The notes under the pieces were generated by a model, which saw only the letters and a list, made by a program, of their open reading frames with translations, had not been told where the DNA came from and ran no database searches. From assembly GCF_030866825.1 (NCBI RefSeq), contig NZ_CP133020.1, forward strand, positions 1,922,001 through 1,986,000: a stretch of 64,000 nt of DNA. Reading direction: 5' to 3'. The translations under genes were made by a program, and so were the position numbers. The first letter of the stretch is position 1; each line of letters starts with the position of its first letter. This stretch comes from Rathayibacter sp. SW19 (lineage in GTDB: Bacteria > Actinomycetota > Actinomycetes > Actinomycetales > Microbacteriaceae). Of the stretch, positions 39,810 through 49,276 are shown piece by piece.

Positions 39810-40277
39810 TCAAAGCGCCAGTGCGGCGGGGCTCTGCCGCGACGTGGCCGGGGAGGCGAACGTGGGCGGCACGTCCGGTGTGCGTCGGGTCTTCTGTGCA
39901 GGGGCGTCCGCGGCGATCGCGTGCTCGGCCTGGGCGGATCGTTCGGCGCCGCTGGCGCGGCGGCCGATCTTCCACACCTCGAACTCTTCGCCCTCGATCG
40001 TCTTGCCGTCCCTCTCATACTTGACTAGACGGGTGCGCCCCTCGGCGGTGAAGCTGTCGCCCTTGCCGAGTAGAGCGGCGGCCTCTTCGGCGGCCTCGCC
40101 GTATGCCACGATTGGCATGTATTGGGTCGGCAGCTTCGTGAAGGTGCCGTCGGGCTCCTTCCGGCCTTGCCTCTGCCCGGCGCGCGCGTAGAACCTCGGC
40201 GTGCCGTCACGGGTCGGCTCCGTGCCCGGCTCGGTCGCGACATAACCGGAGAAGGATTGGTAGGTGCGGATCGTCAT
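39810..40277 (-). CDS. SSB-like single-stranded DNA-binding protein
   Basis: 155 residues. An N-terminal OB-fold of the SSB type is suggested by VATEPGTEPTRDGTPRFYAR, YMPIVAYGEAAEEAAALLGKGDSFTAEGR and EEFEVWKIG (around residues 10-105). The tail is Ala/Pro/Thr-rich and lacks the acidic DDDIPF tip of the housekeeping SSB. It could protect transferred single strands. It lies seven bases upstream of the DUF4913 gene in the same leftward transcript. Confidence 0.75.
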   Translation of the reverse strand: MTIRTYQSFSGYVATEPGTEPTRDGTPRFYARAGQRQGRKEPDGTFTKLPTQYMPIVAYGEAAEEAAALLGKGDSFTAEGRTRLVKYERDGKTIEGEEFEVWKIGRRASGAERSAQAEHAIAADAPAQKTRRTPDVPPTFASPATSRQSPAALAL

Positions 40278-40349
40278 CGGACTGTCCTCCAGACATTCGG
40301 CGGCGGCTATTACGGGCCGCTCTTGTCAGGCAGGTGCTCCTGTGCTCTC

Positions 40350-42122
40350 CTACGTGCGGTGTTGCAGCAGCGCCTCGATGCCGGCCCGGTCCGCACGAAG
40401 CTCGGCGGCGTCGCGGCGGTCGGTCCAGGCGCGCATCCGGGTGACGATGGGCGGGGCCGCACGCAGCAGCACGAGCGCGGTCCCGAAGGGGAGGGTGCGG
40501 ATCACGTCGGGTGGCATGATCGGAACGCGGCGGGTGGAGCGTTGTGCGGAGCGGGAGCCGTGGTCTCCGATCGTGGTGGAGTCGGTCGCTTCGTCGCGTT
40601 CGCCGATGAGGGTGGTCAGGTCGTGCAGGTCTTTGGAGTTGGAGGCTCCACCGAGGATGATCTTGACGATCGAGGCGTCCCAGATCGCAGCGGCCGCGTT
40701 CTCACTCCACTTCTCCCGTGCTTGGGCGAGTGATTGGAGCACGGGCATGGTCGTGATGCCGGTGCCTCCGCCTTCGGCCATTAGCGTCGGCAGGGACGGC
40801 AGCGGTGCGAGGTTGCCGACCTCATCGAGCGCCAGCAGCAGCGGCGGGTCTAGGCGGGCGCCGGGGCTGCTGGCGGCCAGATGCCGGGCGGTCTCCACAA
40901 GGTCTTCCACGAACGCTGCGACCAGGGCGGCGGAGTTGTTGGCCCCGGCTCCGGTCGCCAGCAGGAACAGGGTGCCTTTGGCTTGAAGGAATGCTACTGG
41001 GTCGAAGTTTTCGTCTTCGAGCGGACTCACGGCGTCGAGGACGCGGGGGTCGGCAAGGGCGGCGAGGGCGAGAGAGACGCCTTGCCAGATGGAGTCGCGG
41101 GTGCGGGGGTCGGAGTCGATCATCGCCTGCAACGACTCCGCCCATCCTGTCGCCGCCTTCGGGCTGGCGGTGAGGATCGCTACCGCGTCAGCGGTAGCGG
41201 AGGGGTCGAGGGTCCACCGGAACAACTCGCCCGGCGGGCGATGGTCGAGTGCTGCGGCATGGAGCAGGGCTTGGAGGGCGGTTCTCGTTTTGCCTTCCCA
41301 GAAGCCGCCGCCCTCGACCCCGCCCGCCGACAGGCCAGTGCCGGCGGCAAGGCTGGTCGCACGGATCATCGCGGTTAGCGGGTCCTGACAGCCGCGGATG
41401 GGCGACCAACGCAGTCCCTCGGGCACGCCTTCGGCCAGGTGTTGCGGGTCGAACACAGCGACCGGACCGATCTTCTCGCGGGCGCGCAGAGTCGCGGTGA
41501 GGTTGTCCGGCCGCGTCGAGGTGGTGACGACCGCGCCGGGTGCGTCCAGGATCATGTTGATGACAATGTGCGCGCCCTTCCCGGAGCGGGGTGGCCCGAT
41601 CAGCAGGATCGAGTCCTCCACGCTGGCCCAGATGCCTTTGCCGCGTGAGGTGCCGATCCGGTAACCGACCTCCTCCGGCCGTGGCTTGTTCAGTGAGGGG
41701 CGCAGGGGTCCGGCCCGATGCAGCAGCGCCTTCTCCGAGCCGGCCTTCGTGACCTCGGTGCGGGTGGCGATCCCGGCGATCCGGTACGGGTCAGCGTTGA
41801 TCCGCCTACCGCGTTCCCGGACGAACCGCCATACGCACCCGGCCAGGGCGGTCGTACCGAGGATGAGTACGGCGAAGGTAATCCAGTAGGCGACCGCGCT
41901 CAGGCCCGGCGCTCCGAGTGGCGTGGCGGGGTCGCCGGGATGCGTCAGGACGCCCAGCCCCGACTCGGCCCCACTTGTCGGCTGAGGGTTGCCGGTGATC
42001 CAGGCAGCGATCGAGCCGGCGCCGCGCAGGATTCCGGCCAGGGCGGCGGCGGCGATGATGAGACCGATGCCGAGATTGGTCAGCTCGTCCCCGAGTGGCC
42101 CGGCCGGGCGCGGCGTGCTCAT
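40350..42122 (-). CDS. Type IV coupling protein (VirD4/TraG family)
   Basis: 590 residues. Two transmembrane helices lie at about residues 15-32 and 76-98, followed by a cytosolic ATPase. Walker A is GPPRSGKG at residues 176-183, and Walker B PPLLLALDEVGNLAPL lies near residue 420. Coupling proteins link the relaxosome to the type IV secretion channel and are essential for DNA transfer. The start overlaps the upstream hypothetical gene (ATGA). Together with VirB4 at 42661 it shows a T4SS-based element rather than a TraB/FtsK-type AICE. Confidence 0.92.
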   Translation of the reverse strand: MSTPRPAGPLGDELTNLGIGLIIAAAALAGILRGAGSIAAWITGNPQPTSGAESGLGVLTHPGDPATPLGAPGLSAVAYWITFAVLILGTTALAGCVWRFVRERGRRINADPYRIAGIATRTEVTKAGSEKALLHRAGPLRPSLNKPRPEEVGYRIGTSRGKGIWASVEDSILLIGPPRSGKGAHIVINMILDAPGAVVTTSTRPDNLTATLRAREKIGPVAVFDPQHLAEGVPEGLRWSPIRGCQDPLTAMIRATSLAAGTGLSAGGVEGGGFWEGKTRTALQALLHAAALDHRPPGELFRWTLDPSATADAVAILTASPKAATGWAESLQAMIDSDPRTRDSIWQGVSLALAALADPRVLDAVSPLEDENFDPVAFLQAKGTLFLLATGAGANNSAALVAAFVEDLVETARHLAASSPGARLDPPLLLALDEVGNLAPLPSLPTLMAEGGGTGITTMPVLQSLAQAREKWSENAAAAIWDASIVKIILGGASNSKDLHDLTTLIGERDEATDSTTIGDHGSRSAQRSTRRVPIMPPDVIRTLPFGTALVLLRAAPPIVTRMRAWTDRRDAAELRADRAGIEALLQHRT

Positions 42123-42664
42123 TCGGGATGCCCGACCGAGAGGACGCCGGAGACACAGCCGAGCGAGATGGCCTCACGGGTTGACCTCGCCGCAAGCGGC
42201 TTGGGAGTGAGAACGCCGCGGGTGGTGCAATCGCGGGTGGCGTGGACGACGGCGACGGCGACCGCCAGCTCCTCGCCCGGCACGAACCTTTCGCCTGGCA
42301 GCACTAGCGGCCCTAGCAGCTTAGGAGCCGCTTGAGTCGACGCCCCCGGTTCGGGGTCGGGACGGCGGCGCTTGTCGGGGGTGATGATGTCGGTGAACAC
42401 CGACCCGTCCGCCTCGCGCACCTCGACCCGCACGGGCGCGTGGTACTGGTCGGTGAGCTGGTCGAGGATGCGCGCGCAGTTCTCACGACCCCGGGGTGGC
42501 GCGAACGGCTCCGGCAGATACGGATTCCCGTCGACGGTGACGGTCATCATGCCGACCGCGGTCACATCCATGACGACATGCGGAAGCACGACCGGGACCC
42601 CCGTCTTCTGGTGGCCTCGGCGTGGCCGCTCGGAGGGGGTGGGCTTGGAGCGGGACCGGCTCAT
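42119..42664 (-). CDS. Hypothetical transfer-operon protein
   Basis: 181 residues. I do not recognise a family. The N terminus is basic (RSRSKPTPSERPRRGHQK), the middle is beta-rich (MTVTVDGNPYLPEPFAPPRG) and probably globular, and no membrane segment is clear. It overlaps virB4 and the coupling protein gene by four bases on each side, so it is translated with them and probably belongs to the transfer apparatus. Confidence 0.8.
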   Translation of the reverse strand: MSRSRSKPTPSERPRRGHQKTGVPVVLPHVVMDVTAVGMMTVTVDGNPYLPEPFAPPRGRENCARILDQLTDQYHAPVRVEVREADGSVFTDIITPDKRRRPDPEPGASTQAAPKLLGPLVLPGERFVPGEELAVAVAVVHATRDCTTRGVLTPKPLAARSTREAISLGCVSGVLSVGHPE

Positions 42665-44214
42665 CGTGGGCTCTCAAGCTCATTAAGGAATCCCGACGAA
42701 CCATCAGGAATCTGGGGAACATGAGCCCCGACTGCGTTCATGCGGGCGGTGGTGTCGAAGGTGGCGAGCTCGGCGGGGTGAAGCTGGTGCTGCACGATGA
42801 AGGATCGGCCCTTGATCCGCCACAGCCCTTGTCCGGTCCCGAGGCCGGGGAGGAGTTTCTGTTCGGTGCCGGTCAGCCCGAGCGCGGTTGCGGTGGTGCC
42901 GAGCTGGTCGGGTTCCTGCCGGTAGATCACTCTGGTCTCGGCGTTCGCCAGAAGCGACGAGGCCAGCGCCCGCATGGCGGAGCCTTGGTCGCCCACGTTG
43001 TCCAGGTCGGAGAGTTTGTGGAAGATCAGCATGTTGGCGATGCCGTAGGTTCGGGAGAGTCGCCATTGGGCGTCCATCCGGCGCAGCAGCGCCGGGTATT
43101 GCATCAGGCGCCAGGCTTCGTCGTAGATCACCCACCGTTGTCCTCCGGCCGGGTCGGACAGGGCCGACTCCATCCAAGTCGAGGAGCACGTCATCAGGAC
43201 GGAGATGAGGGTGGCGTTCTCGGCGACGCGGGACAGGTCGAGGGAGACCATCGGCAAGGACGGGTCGAACCGCACGGTGGACGGGCCGTCGAAGAGCCCT
43301 TGGAGGTCGCCGGACACCAGGCGACGCAGGGCGTGGCCGACCATGCGGCCGTCCTCGGCCAGGCGGCCGTCCGTGTCGTCGGCGGGGCCCGGGGTCAGGA
43401 TACGGTCGACGACCATCGGCAGAATCGGCACTTCCGATGACCGCACCGCGTCGGTCAGGGCGAGGTCGATGGCGGTGTGCTCCAGCGGGGATAGCGGCCG
43501 GTCGAGCACGGTCTCCGCGAGCGCGCCGATGAGATCGCGGCGGCGGGAGCTGACCTGCGCGGCCCACTCGGCATCCGACACACCCGTGGGCCGATAGCCG
43601 GCGTCGAGCGGGTTGAGGCGGTTGCGCAGCCCATGGCCGAGGACGATCGCCATGCCGCCGACCGCCTCGGCAACCGCAGTATGCTCGCCCTTCGGGTCAC
43701 CGGGGACGTAGACGCGCCGCCCGAAAGGTAGAGACCGTGTGTAGAGGGACTTCGCCAGCGACGACTTGCCGGACCCGACGATGCCGGCCAGGACGATGTT
43801 CGGGGCGGTGATGATCCCGCGCTGATACAGCACCCAAGGGTCGTAGACGAACGACCCGCCGCTGTAGAGGTCTTGTCCGACGAAGACGCCCTGGCTGCCG
43901 AGCCCGCCTTCGGCCAGGAAGGGGTACTGGCCTGCCAGAGTCGCGGAGGTGTCCTGATGCTTGGGGAGCCGAAACCGGCCGGGCGTGCGCAGAGCCGCCG
44001 CCCCCGGCTCGCCTGCGGCAGGCAGGTAGGTGGTGCTCCGCCACTCGGCTTGCCCAACCTCCCACTTGGCCTTCGCCGCTTCCTTCCGCGCTTGGCGGGC
44101 GTCGGCCTGAACCTGAGCGGCAACTTGCCAGCGCGCTTTGCGGTACTTCCGCCGTTCGCCTTCGGGGCTGACGAGCACCGCCGTGTGCAGCCGAGACTCC
44201 TCACTTCCGGTCAC
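42661..44214 (-). CDS. VirB4-like conjugative transfer ATPase
   Basis: 517 residues. Walker A GIVGSGKS lies at residues 144-151 and Walker B VIYDEAW at 362-368, followed by the SRTYGIANMLIFHKLSDLDN region that is typical of VirB4 C-terminal domains. VirB4 energises pilus/channel assembly. The protein lacks the long N-terminal CagE domain of classical VirB4; in related actinobacterial elements that part may be provided by the SCO6880 protein. Overlaps its neighbours by four bases. Confidence 0.9.
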   Translation of the reverse strand: MTGSEESRLHTAVLVSPEGERRKYRKARWQVAAQVQADARQARKEAAKAKWEVGQAEWRSTTYLPAAGEPGAAALRTPGRFRLPKHQDTSATLAGQYPFLAEGGLGSQGVFVGQDLYSGGSFVYDPWVLYQRGIITAPNIVLAGIVGSGKSSLAKSLYTRSLPFGRRVYVPGDPKGEHTAVAEAVGGMAIVLGHGLRNRLNPLDAGYRPTGVSDAEWAAQVSSRRRDLIGALAETVLDRPLSPLEHTAIDLALTDAVRSSEVPILPMVVDRILTPGPADDTDGRLAEDGRMVGHALRRLVSGDLQGLFDGPSTVRFDPSLPMVSLDLSRVAENATLISVLMTCSSTWMESALSDPAGGQRWVIYDEAWRLMQYPALLRRMDAQWRLSRTYGIANMLIFHKLSDLDNVGDQGSAMRALASSLLANAETRVIYRQEPDQLGTTATALGLTGTEQKLLPGLGTGQGLWRIKGRSFIVQHQLHPAELATFDTTARMNAVGAHVPQIPDGSSGFLNELESPR

Positions 44215-45059
44215 AGCGACAGCGCCCTGCCGTGCTGCGGGGAGAGGGTGGGACCGGCGAACCAGTCAGCCGTCTCTCGACCGGCCGCACGGCCAGACGC
44301 CCGGCTGGGCTGTTCCGATGTGGGCGCCTGGTTGTCGACGTCGAGGAGGACTGGGTCGGGCAAGGCGTCGTACTCGCGCAGCAGGGAGACGTGGCCGAGG
44401 AACGGGTTGTAGACCAACATGTAGACATCGCAGCCGATGGTGCGGTCGAGCATCCCAGTCGGCGGGGAGTCGTAGACGTACCCGCTCTCGAGCGCGGCCT
44501 GCGTGGTCTCCTCCCCGAAGTCGTAGCCAGCCAGGTGCTCGATCGCGGCACCGGCGCCATCTTGGTCGAGCAAGTCCAGTACCTCGTCGGCCTCGGCGCC
44601 TTGGAGGAACACCACGCTGACCCACCGCCGCCCCGACTTCAGGCTCTGCGACCCTAGGTCCCGCGGCTGCGATGGCTCGGGTCCGTGCTCGGCTAGAAGG
44701 GTGAGCGCGGCGAGGTTCGCCCGCGCGGCCTCGGCGATCCCTTCGGGGAACAGGTTTGCGTTCTCGGGCGTGACGCCGGGGTGGTCGAGGGCGTACTGCT
44801 GTGCTTCTCCGGCGGCCGAGAGGTACCTGGCAAGCTCGCGGATCGCCCGGCCGGGCGAGATGGGGGCTCCGGCGCCGGTGAACAGGTCCCGGCTCGAGGT
44901 CGCCTGCCCGGTGGCGGCGTCGAGGATGCGGTAGGCGTAGCGCTGGTGCTCGCCCAAGGGGTCGTCGGGCCACACCGTTAGCGTGAGCGAGCCGGCCTGG
45001 GCCGTGGGGCGCGAGGTCGCTATGCGGTCCGTGCCGGGGGTGATGTCTGTGGTGTCCAT
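44211..45059 (-). CDS. Hypothetical element protein
   Basis: 282 residues from ATG 45059. No known family is recognised. The N-terminal half looks like a modulator of an acyl or nucleotide cofactor at best (no motif). The middle is helical (GRAIRELARYLSAAGEAQQ), and the C-terminal half has CDVYMLVYNPFLGHVSLLRE. It overlaps virB4 by four bases (ATGA). The in-frame open frame before 45059 belongs to the frameshifted gene upstream. Confidence 0.75.
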   Translation of the reverse strand: MDTTDITPGTDRIATSRPTAQAGSLTLTVWPDDPLGEHQRYAYRILDAATGQATSSRDLFTGAGAPISPGRAIRELARYLSAAGEAQQYALDHPGVTPENANLFPEGIAEAARANLAALTLLAEHGPEPSQPRDLGSQSLKSGRRWVSVVFLQGAEADEVLDLLDQDGAGAAIEHLAGYDFGEETTQAALESGYVYDSPPTGMLDRTIGCDVYMLVYNPFLGHVSLLREYDALPDPVLLDVDNQAPTSEQPSRASGRAAGRETADWFAGPTLSPQHGRALSL

Positions 45060-45105
45060 GCCGGGCAGGTACGCAACCGCGGCCCACGCGCCCGGTTGGC
45101 ATGGT

Positions 45106-45601
45106 TCAGAGCGATGGGACGCGGCTGCCGTGCGAGTGCCGAGAGTCGCGGGAGGAGGGATCGCTGTGGGACGGATCGGTATGGGACTGGTCGGGTGGTG
45201 TGTCGAGCCGTGCGGTAAGCCGGGCCATTGTAGGTGTCGGCTCCTGGCGGTCGAGGGCGGGGTGCAAGGCGATGCGCCCGGAGTGAGGCGAGGCAGCGTC
45301 GAGCCACCACTCCACGGCGTCCAGGAGAGTGCTGGCCTGGTGCAGCTCGGCGGCGGCGGCGAGGGTTGAGCTTGCGCCTGCGAGCTGGTTGCCGACGTCG
45401 TTGTGCGCGCGGACACGGTGGGCGATGTGGGCCCTGCGAGTTGGTCGAGCACCTGCCTCGGCGACCGTACCCCGCCGAGCAGATCGCCGATCACCTGGTA
45501 GGTGTCGGCGGGATCGTCGAAAGGGCGGGTCGCGTGGGCCAGGCCCCGCAGCGCCGCCGAGGCTTCTGCGGCATCTACAAGGGGCCATCGAAGTTCGGCA
45601 T
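45106..45601 (-). pseudogene. Conserved element gene broken by two single-base frameshifts
   Basis: Translation starts at ATG 45601 as MPNFDGPL and meets a stop at once. A shift of one base continues VDAAEASAALRGLAHATRPF to RQVLDQLAG. A second shift of one base resumes AHIAHRVRAHNDVGNQLAGA and STLLDAVEWWLDAASPHSGR to the stop at 45106. Both shifts correspond to loss of one G, and the three pieces join into a plausible 160-residue helical protein. Either the gene is decayed or the assembly has homopolymer errors here. Function unknown. Confidence 0.75.
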
Positions 45602-45674
45602 GAGCAGGTCTCCTCACCGGTCGGGCAGCCCTGGATGCGGGGACGCCAGGCAGGTGCGCCGACCGTGTCCAGGT

Positions 45675-47147
45675 TCAGACCGTGCGGCACAGCGGCAGTG
45701 CGGCGGCGGTGAACGCTTGGGCCTGCTGGCCGACGAGCCGCCGGGTCTCGCAGGAAGCTTGGGTGGCGGCCTGCTCGATCGCGGCCACGGCTGCATCGAG
45801 TTCGTCCGCGGTGGGGGCGGAGACGGAGATGAGGCCAGAGACGCGCAGGACGCCGTGCCCGGCGGTCAGGTCAGCCTCCTGCTGGAGCACGTCCTCGTAC
45901 TCCGCGGTCGCGGCCGCGTCTTCGACCTGACCGATCTTGCGCCGCTGTGCCGCGTCGGAGATGAGCTCGGTCTTCTTCTTCCGCAGATCCCGTGCGGCCT
46001 GGTCTGCCCGGACCGGAGTGTAGTGCAGGGCGAGGGTGCGCAGGATGCCGTTGGACAGTATCAGTGGGGCGAGGAAGCCGGGGTAGACCTGCGAGCGCGG
46101 CCACTCGCTGATCCACAGCACTGCGTGGAAGGCACTGTCCGACCGCAGTCGTTCCCAGGTCTCGGTGACCGCGACCGGGCCAGCGGTAGCGAGGTCGCGG
46201 CCAAGTTGCCCGTGCCGTTCGAGTGCGGGTGCGGCGGCGGGGTCGTAGGCGGAGCGGAGGATGGCGGCGACCTCGCCGGGGGTGAGCCATCCGGTCGAGG
46301 CAAGTTCGGCGGCGCGCAGGGCGATGGTGAGGGTGGTCATCTCCTGGCGCAGCACCGCTGCGGCACCACGCATTCCGCCGCCGGAGGTCCTGATCTGCCG
46401 GGCGGCGGCCTTCATGTCCAGGGCCAGACTGATCGTGGTGGCGTGCCGCTCCCCGGCGGGACCGGCGCGTTCGATCAGTTCGCGGTAGGTGGTCGCGGCC
46501 CACGAGCCATCGTCGGTGCCGTGGGTACGCCACCACTCCGCCAGGCCCGTGCCAGAATCCGGGAGGGTGCGCTCGGAGACCTGAATGCGGGCGATCCGCC
46601 CGGAGCGGCACGCCGAGGCGAGGACGCGGCCCCAGCCGGAGACGCGGCGCCGCTGCTCGCCGGGATCGAGGAGCACGAACGCCGGATGATTCACTCCGAG
46701 GATCGCGGTGAGGGTCTGGGCGTGGGGGTCGTGGATCATCGCCGACCCAGTCTCCGGGTCCTCCCACTCCCGCAGCGGGGCGGCGTCGCCAGGCAGAGCC
46801 AGGGTCCCGGCGGGGCGGGGCTTGATGATGCGGCGGCGGCCGATGAGCTGGCCGCAGTAGGAGCGCCACACCCAGAGGGCGACGATAGGCACCCATTCGA
46901 TAAGCTTTCTGCCGCCAGCCGGGATCGCGGCCAGCAGGGCGCAGGAGGCCCACACCGGCGAGGTGAGCAGGAGCCCCTTGCCTCCGGCCAGGTAGAGGCC
47001 TGCGACCACTAAGAAGACCGCCAGGGCGAGGACGACGAGCTGCGGTAGGGACAGGCCGAGCATGATGCCCCGGCGGGTTAGGCGGGAGAACTGCACCGGG
47101 TGCAGCGGGTAGGCCGAATAGTTGGAGTCGGCGCCGGCTCTGGTCAT
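45675..47147 (-). CDS. SCO6880 family conjugation-associated protein
   Basis: 490 residues. Two membrane helices near residues 32-50 and 56-74 (LSLPQLVVLALAVFLVVAGL, then WASCALLAAIPAGG) resemble PrgI-like proteins. A large cytosolic part follows, with HDPHAQTLTAILGVNHPAFV and repeated AAELAS helices, resembling the N-terminal domain of VirB4. SCO6880-type genes are regular members of actinobacterial T4SS elements. ATG 47147 has GAGTGAAG upstream and starts seven bases after the upstream gene ends. Confidence 0.78.
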   Translation of the reverse strand: MTRAGADSNYSAYPLHPVQFSRLTRRGIMLGLSLPQLVVLALAVFLVVAGLYLAGGKGLLLTSPVWASCALLAAIPAGGRKLIEWVPIVALWVWRSYCGQLIGRRRIIKPRPAGTLALPGDAAPLREWEDPETGSAMIHDPHAQTLTAILGVNHPAFVLLDPGEQRRRVSGWGRVLASACRSGRIARIQVSERTLPDSGTGLAEWWRTHGTDDGSWAATTYRELIERAGPAGERHATTISLALDMKAAARQIRTSGGGMRGAAAVLRQEMTTLTIALRAAELASTGWLTPGEVAAILRSAYDPAAAPALERHGQLGRDLATAGPVAVTETWERLRSDSAFHAVLWISEWPRSQVYPGFLAPLILSNGILRTLALHYTPVRADQAARDLRKKKTELISDAAQRRKIGQVEDAAATAEYEDVLQQEADLTAGHGVLRVSGLISVSAPTADELDAAVAAIEQAATQASCETRRLVGQQAQAFTAAALPLCRTV

Positions 47148-47154
47148 GGCAGCT

Positions 47155-48513
47155 TCACTCCTTCGGTGTGCTCGGCGGTGGGGTCCGCTGAGCCGGTGGC
47201 GAAGCGGAGGGTGCTGCCGGCGCGCTCTGGGTTGGGGCGCTGGGCGGCGGCGGGGCGGACTGCTCGCTGGCGGCCGAGGCGTGGCCCTCAGCCGCGCCTC
47301 CGATCGCGGCACCGGCGCGAGGTCCTGCGGTCGCGGCCGACTTGACCACGGCCGCGCCGGCGACGGCCGCCGCGCCGATCGGCCCTGCTGCGGCACCCGC
47401 CGCTGCCCCGCTTCCCGCACCTGCGGCTGCTCCACCGATGGAGGCCCCGCTAGCGGTGCCCGCGCTCCCGACGGCCGGGACACTCGCCGCCCCGCCACCA
47501 CCCGCCGACGACGGGGTCGCGCCAGAGCCAGAACCGCTACCGCCATCGAGAACCTTTTTCGTCGCATCTGCCGACCCCGGCCGGGAGGGAATCGGAACGG
47601 GCCGGTTCAGGGACTGCTTCGCCTCCTGTTCGGCGGACATGGCGTGGTACATATCGAAGCCGGCGAAGTGCAGGAACTTGTAGCTGATGTAGGGGGCGAA
47701 CGCGGCGATGAACATGAGCGCGACGCCGGCGATGGGCTGGCTGACCGAGGTCAGATCCGTGCTGATCGGCGCTGCAACTTGGGTGATCGCGACCAGGAAG
47801 ATCACCACCAGCACGAGCTTGGACACGATCAGAGCGATCACGAACGAGGCCCACTTCGACAGCCAGCCACGGGTGGCATCCCAAGACGCCCCGGCCAGCG
47901 CGACCGGTCCGAACACGATCGCCACCAGCAGCAGCGCCTTCCTGATGAGCAGCGAGAACCAGACGATGCACGCTGCGGCGATCGCAAGCCCTGCCAGGAA
48001 GATCGTCAGGATCGCCCCGGCACCGGGCGCGGTCAGGTTGATAGCCGTCAGGCCTCCGGCGATGAGAGCGATCCGGCCGCCCATGCCGGACATGGTGTTG
48101 CCGGTGGCCTGCACGATCCCCACCGAGAGTTCGTCGGTGACCTCCAGCAGCAAGCCCGTGAGGGTCAGCAGAACGAAGGAGCCGAGCACGGATTTCGCCA
48201 GCCCCAGGGCGGCTCGGGTCAGGGCGGTGGGGTCGCGGTGGATCAGTCCGGTGATGAGCTGGAGACAGAAGAACAGCAGCATCACGAACACCGCGACGCC
48301 GAACAGGATGTCATACACGCCCACGTAGCCGGGTTGGGTGACATCCACGGCGGTCGTGGAGTCGAAAACGGTCCAAACCTCCTGGAACAGCCACGAGGCG
48401 GCGGCGCCCATCGCCTGGGCGAGCCAGTCGAACGGCGCGGTCACTAGTGAAGCGGCCGCGTCTCCGGCGACGTTGCAGACGGCCTGGATGACCGGCACAT
48501 CACACACACCCAT
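47155..48513 (-). CDS. VirB6/TrbL-like polytopic membrane protein
   Basis: 452 residues. About six to eight hydrophobic segments lie in residues 25-300 (for example ILFGVAVFVMLLFFCLQLIT and LLLVAIVFGPVALAGASW). The C-terminal 150 residues are Gly/Ala/Ser/Pro-rich and disordered. This layout matches VirB6/TrbL inner-membrane channel proteins. It is followed within a few bases by the SCO6880 gene. The assignment rests on topology and context. Confidence 0.78.
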   Translation of the reverse strand: MGVCDVPVIQAVCNVAGDAAASLVTAPFDWLAQAMGAAASWLFQEVWTVFDSTTAVDVTQPGYVGVYDILFGVAVFVMLLFFCLQLITGLIHRDPTALTRAALGLAKSVLGSFVLLTLTGLLLEVTDELSVGIVQATGNTMSGMGGRIALIAGGLTAINLTAPGAGAILTIFLAGLAIAAACIVWFSLLIRKALLLVAIVFGPVALAGASWDATRGWLSKWASFVIALIVSKLVLVVIFLVAITQVAAPISTDLTSVSQPIAGVALMFIAAFAPYISYKFLHFAGFDMYHAMSAEQEAKQSLNRPVPIPSRPGSADATKKVLDGGSGSGSGATPSSAGGGGAASVPAVGSAGTASGASIGGAAAGAGSGAAAGAAAGPIGAAAVAGAAVVKSAATAGPRAGAAIGGAAEGHASAASEQSAPPPPSAPTQSAPAAPSASPPAQRTPPPSTPKE

Positions 48514-48544
48514 CCCTCGCTCCTTCCCCTCGGCTCGGGCCGGG

Positions 48545-48874
48545 TCAGACAGACTGGCCGACGTTCCAGAAGAAGTTGATGAGCGTCACCGCCGCGCCGC
48601 AGATGATCGCCGCGCCGCAGCTCACGAGGACGCCGAGTTTCCCGCGGCTGGCCAGGTGCGGATTGGAGGAGTTGGCGCCGAAACCCCACACCACCACCGC
48701 CGTGATCAACGCCAGGACCGAGAGGATCAGGCCCACGGTCATGACGGCGCCGACGATCGTGCGCAACTGCTCGATCCCGGGAAGCCCGTTGCTGTTCGGG
48801 GTGATGGTGATGTCCTGGGGGACGACGGCGACGGCCAGGCCTGTCAGCGAAGACACGAGCGAGAGGACGGACAT
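48545..48874 (-). CDS. DUF6112 family membrane protein 1
   Basis: 109 residues. Two transmembrane segments (about residues 35-65 and 75-100) follow an N-terminal segment that may be a signal. The pattern LPGIEQLRTIVGAVMTVGLI is shared with the next gene (GAGQLRTVIGALLTVVLI). ATG 48874 is preferred over an upstream ATG because GAAGGAG lies nine bases before it. Such small paired proteins may be VirB2/VirB3-like pilin components; that is inference. Confidence 0.8.
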   Translation of the reverse strand: MSVLSLVSSLTGLAVAVVPQDITITPNSNGLPGIEQLRTIVGAVMTVGLILSVLALITAVVVWGFGANSSNPHLASRGKLGVLVSCGAAIICGAAVTLINFFWNVGQSV

Positions 48875-48970
48875 GGGTTTGGGCTCCTTCAACCGACGGG
48901 GACGGATTCGTCTGACAGGTGCGCCCCGCCTGCACCGCAGAGGGTGGCCCGTCTGGGCCGCCGGTCCGTG

Positions 48971-49276
48971 CTACAGGCTGGCGCCGACTCCCAGGAGGAA
49001 GTTCATCCATGCCACCCCGGCCCCGGCGAGAGTGGCGGTCCCGAGGGCGACCCAGAGGCCGGTGCGTGCCTTGGTCGCGGCCTGGTAGTTGCCGTGCGCG
49101 GAGGACAGAGCCCAGGTCACGGCGCAGACAATGAGCATGAGCACGGCGATGATGAGCACGACGGTCAGCAGCGCGCCGATGACCGTGCGGAGCTGACCGG
49201 CGCCGTCCACGGCGCCGAAGTTGGGGAACACGGCGGTCATGGGGACGATCATGGGCTGGGACATCAAACGGATCAT
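48971..49276 (-). CDS. DUF6112 family membrane protein 2
   Basis: 101 residues, a second copy related to the downstream 48545 gene. Two transmembrane segments (about 28-50 and 70-95) flank a short loop; it ends FLLGVGASL. ATG 49276 follows GGGAG at a good distance and overlaps the stop of the M23 peptidase gene by one base. It probably belongs to the T4SS core. Confidence 0.8.
   Translation of the reverse strand: MIRLMSQPMIVPMTAVFPNFGAVDGAGQLRTVIGALLTVVLIIAVLMLIVCAVTWALSSAHGNYQAATKARTGLWVALGTATLAGAGVAWMNFLLGVGASL

Noticed and set aside
45234..47012. Plus-strand open frame of about 590 codons opposite the SCO6880 gene
   Set aside because: Gly/Arg-rich composition of an antisense shadow; the minus strand carries a coherent protein with proper start and neighbours.
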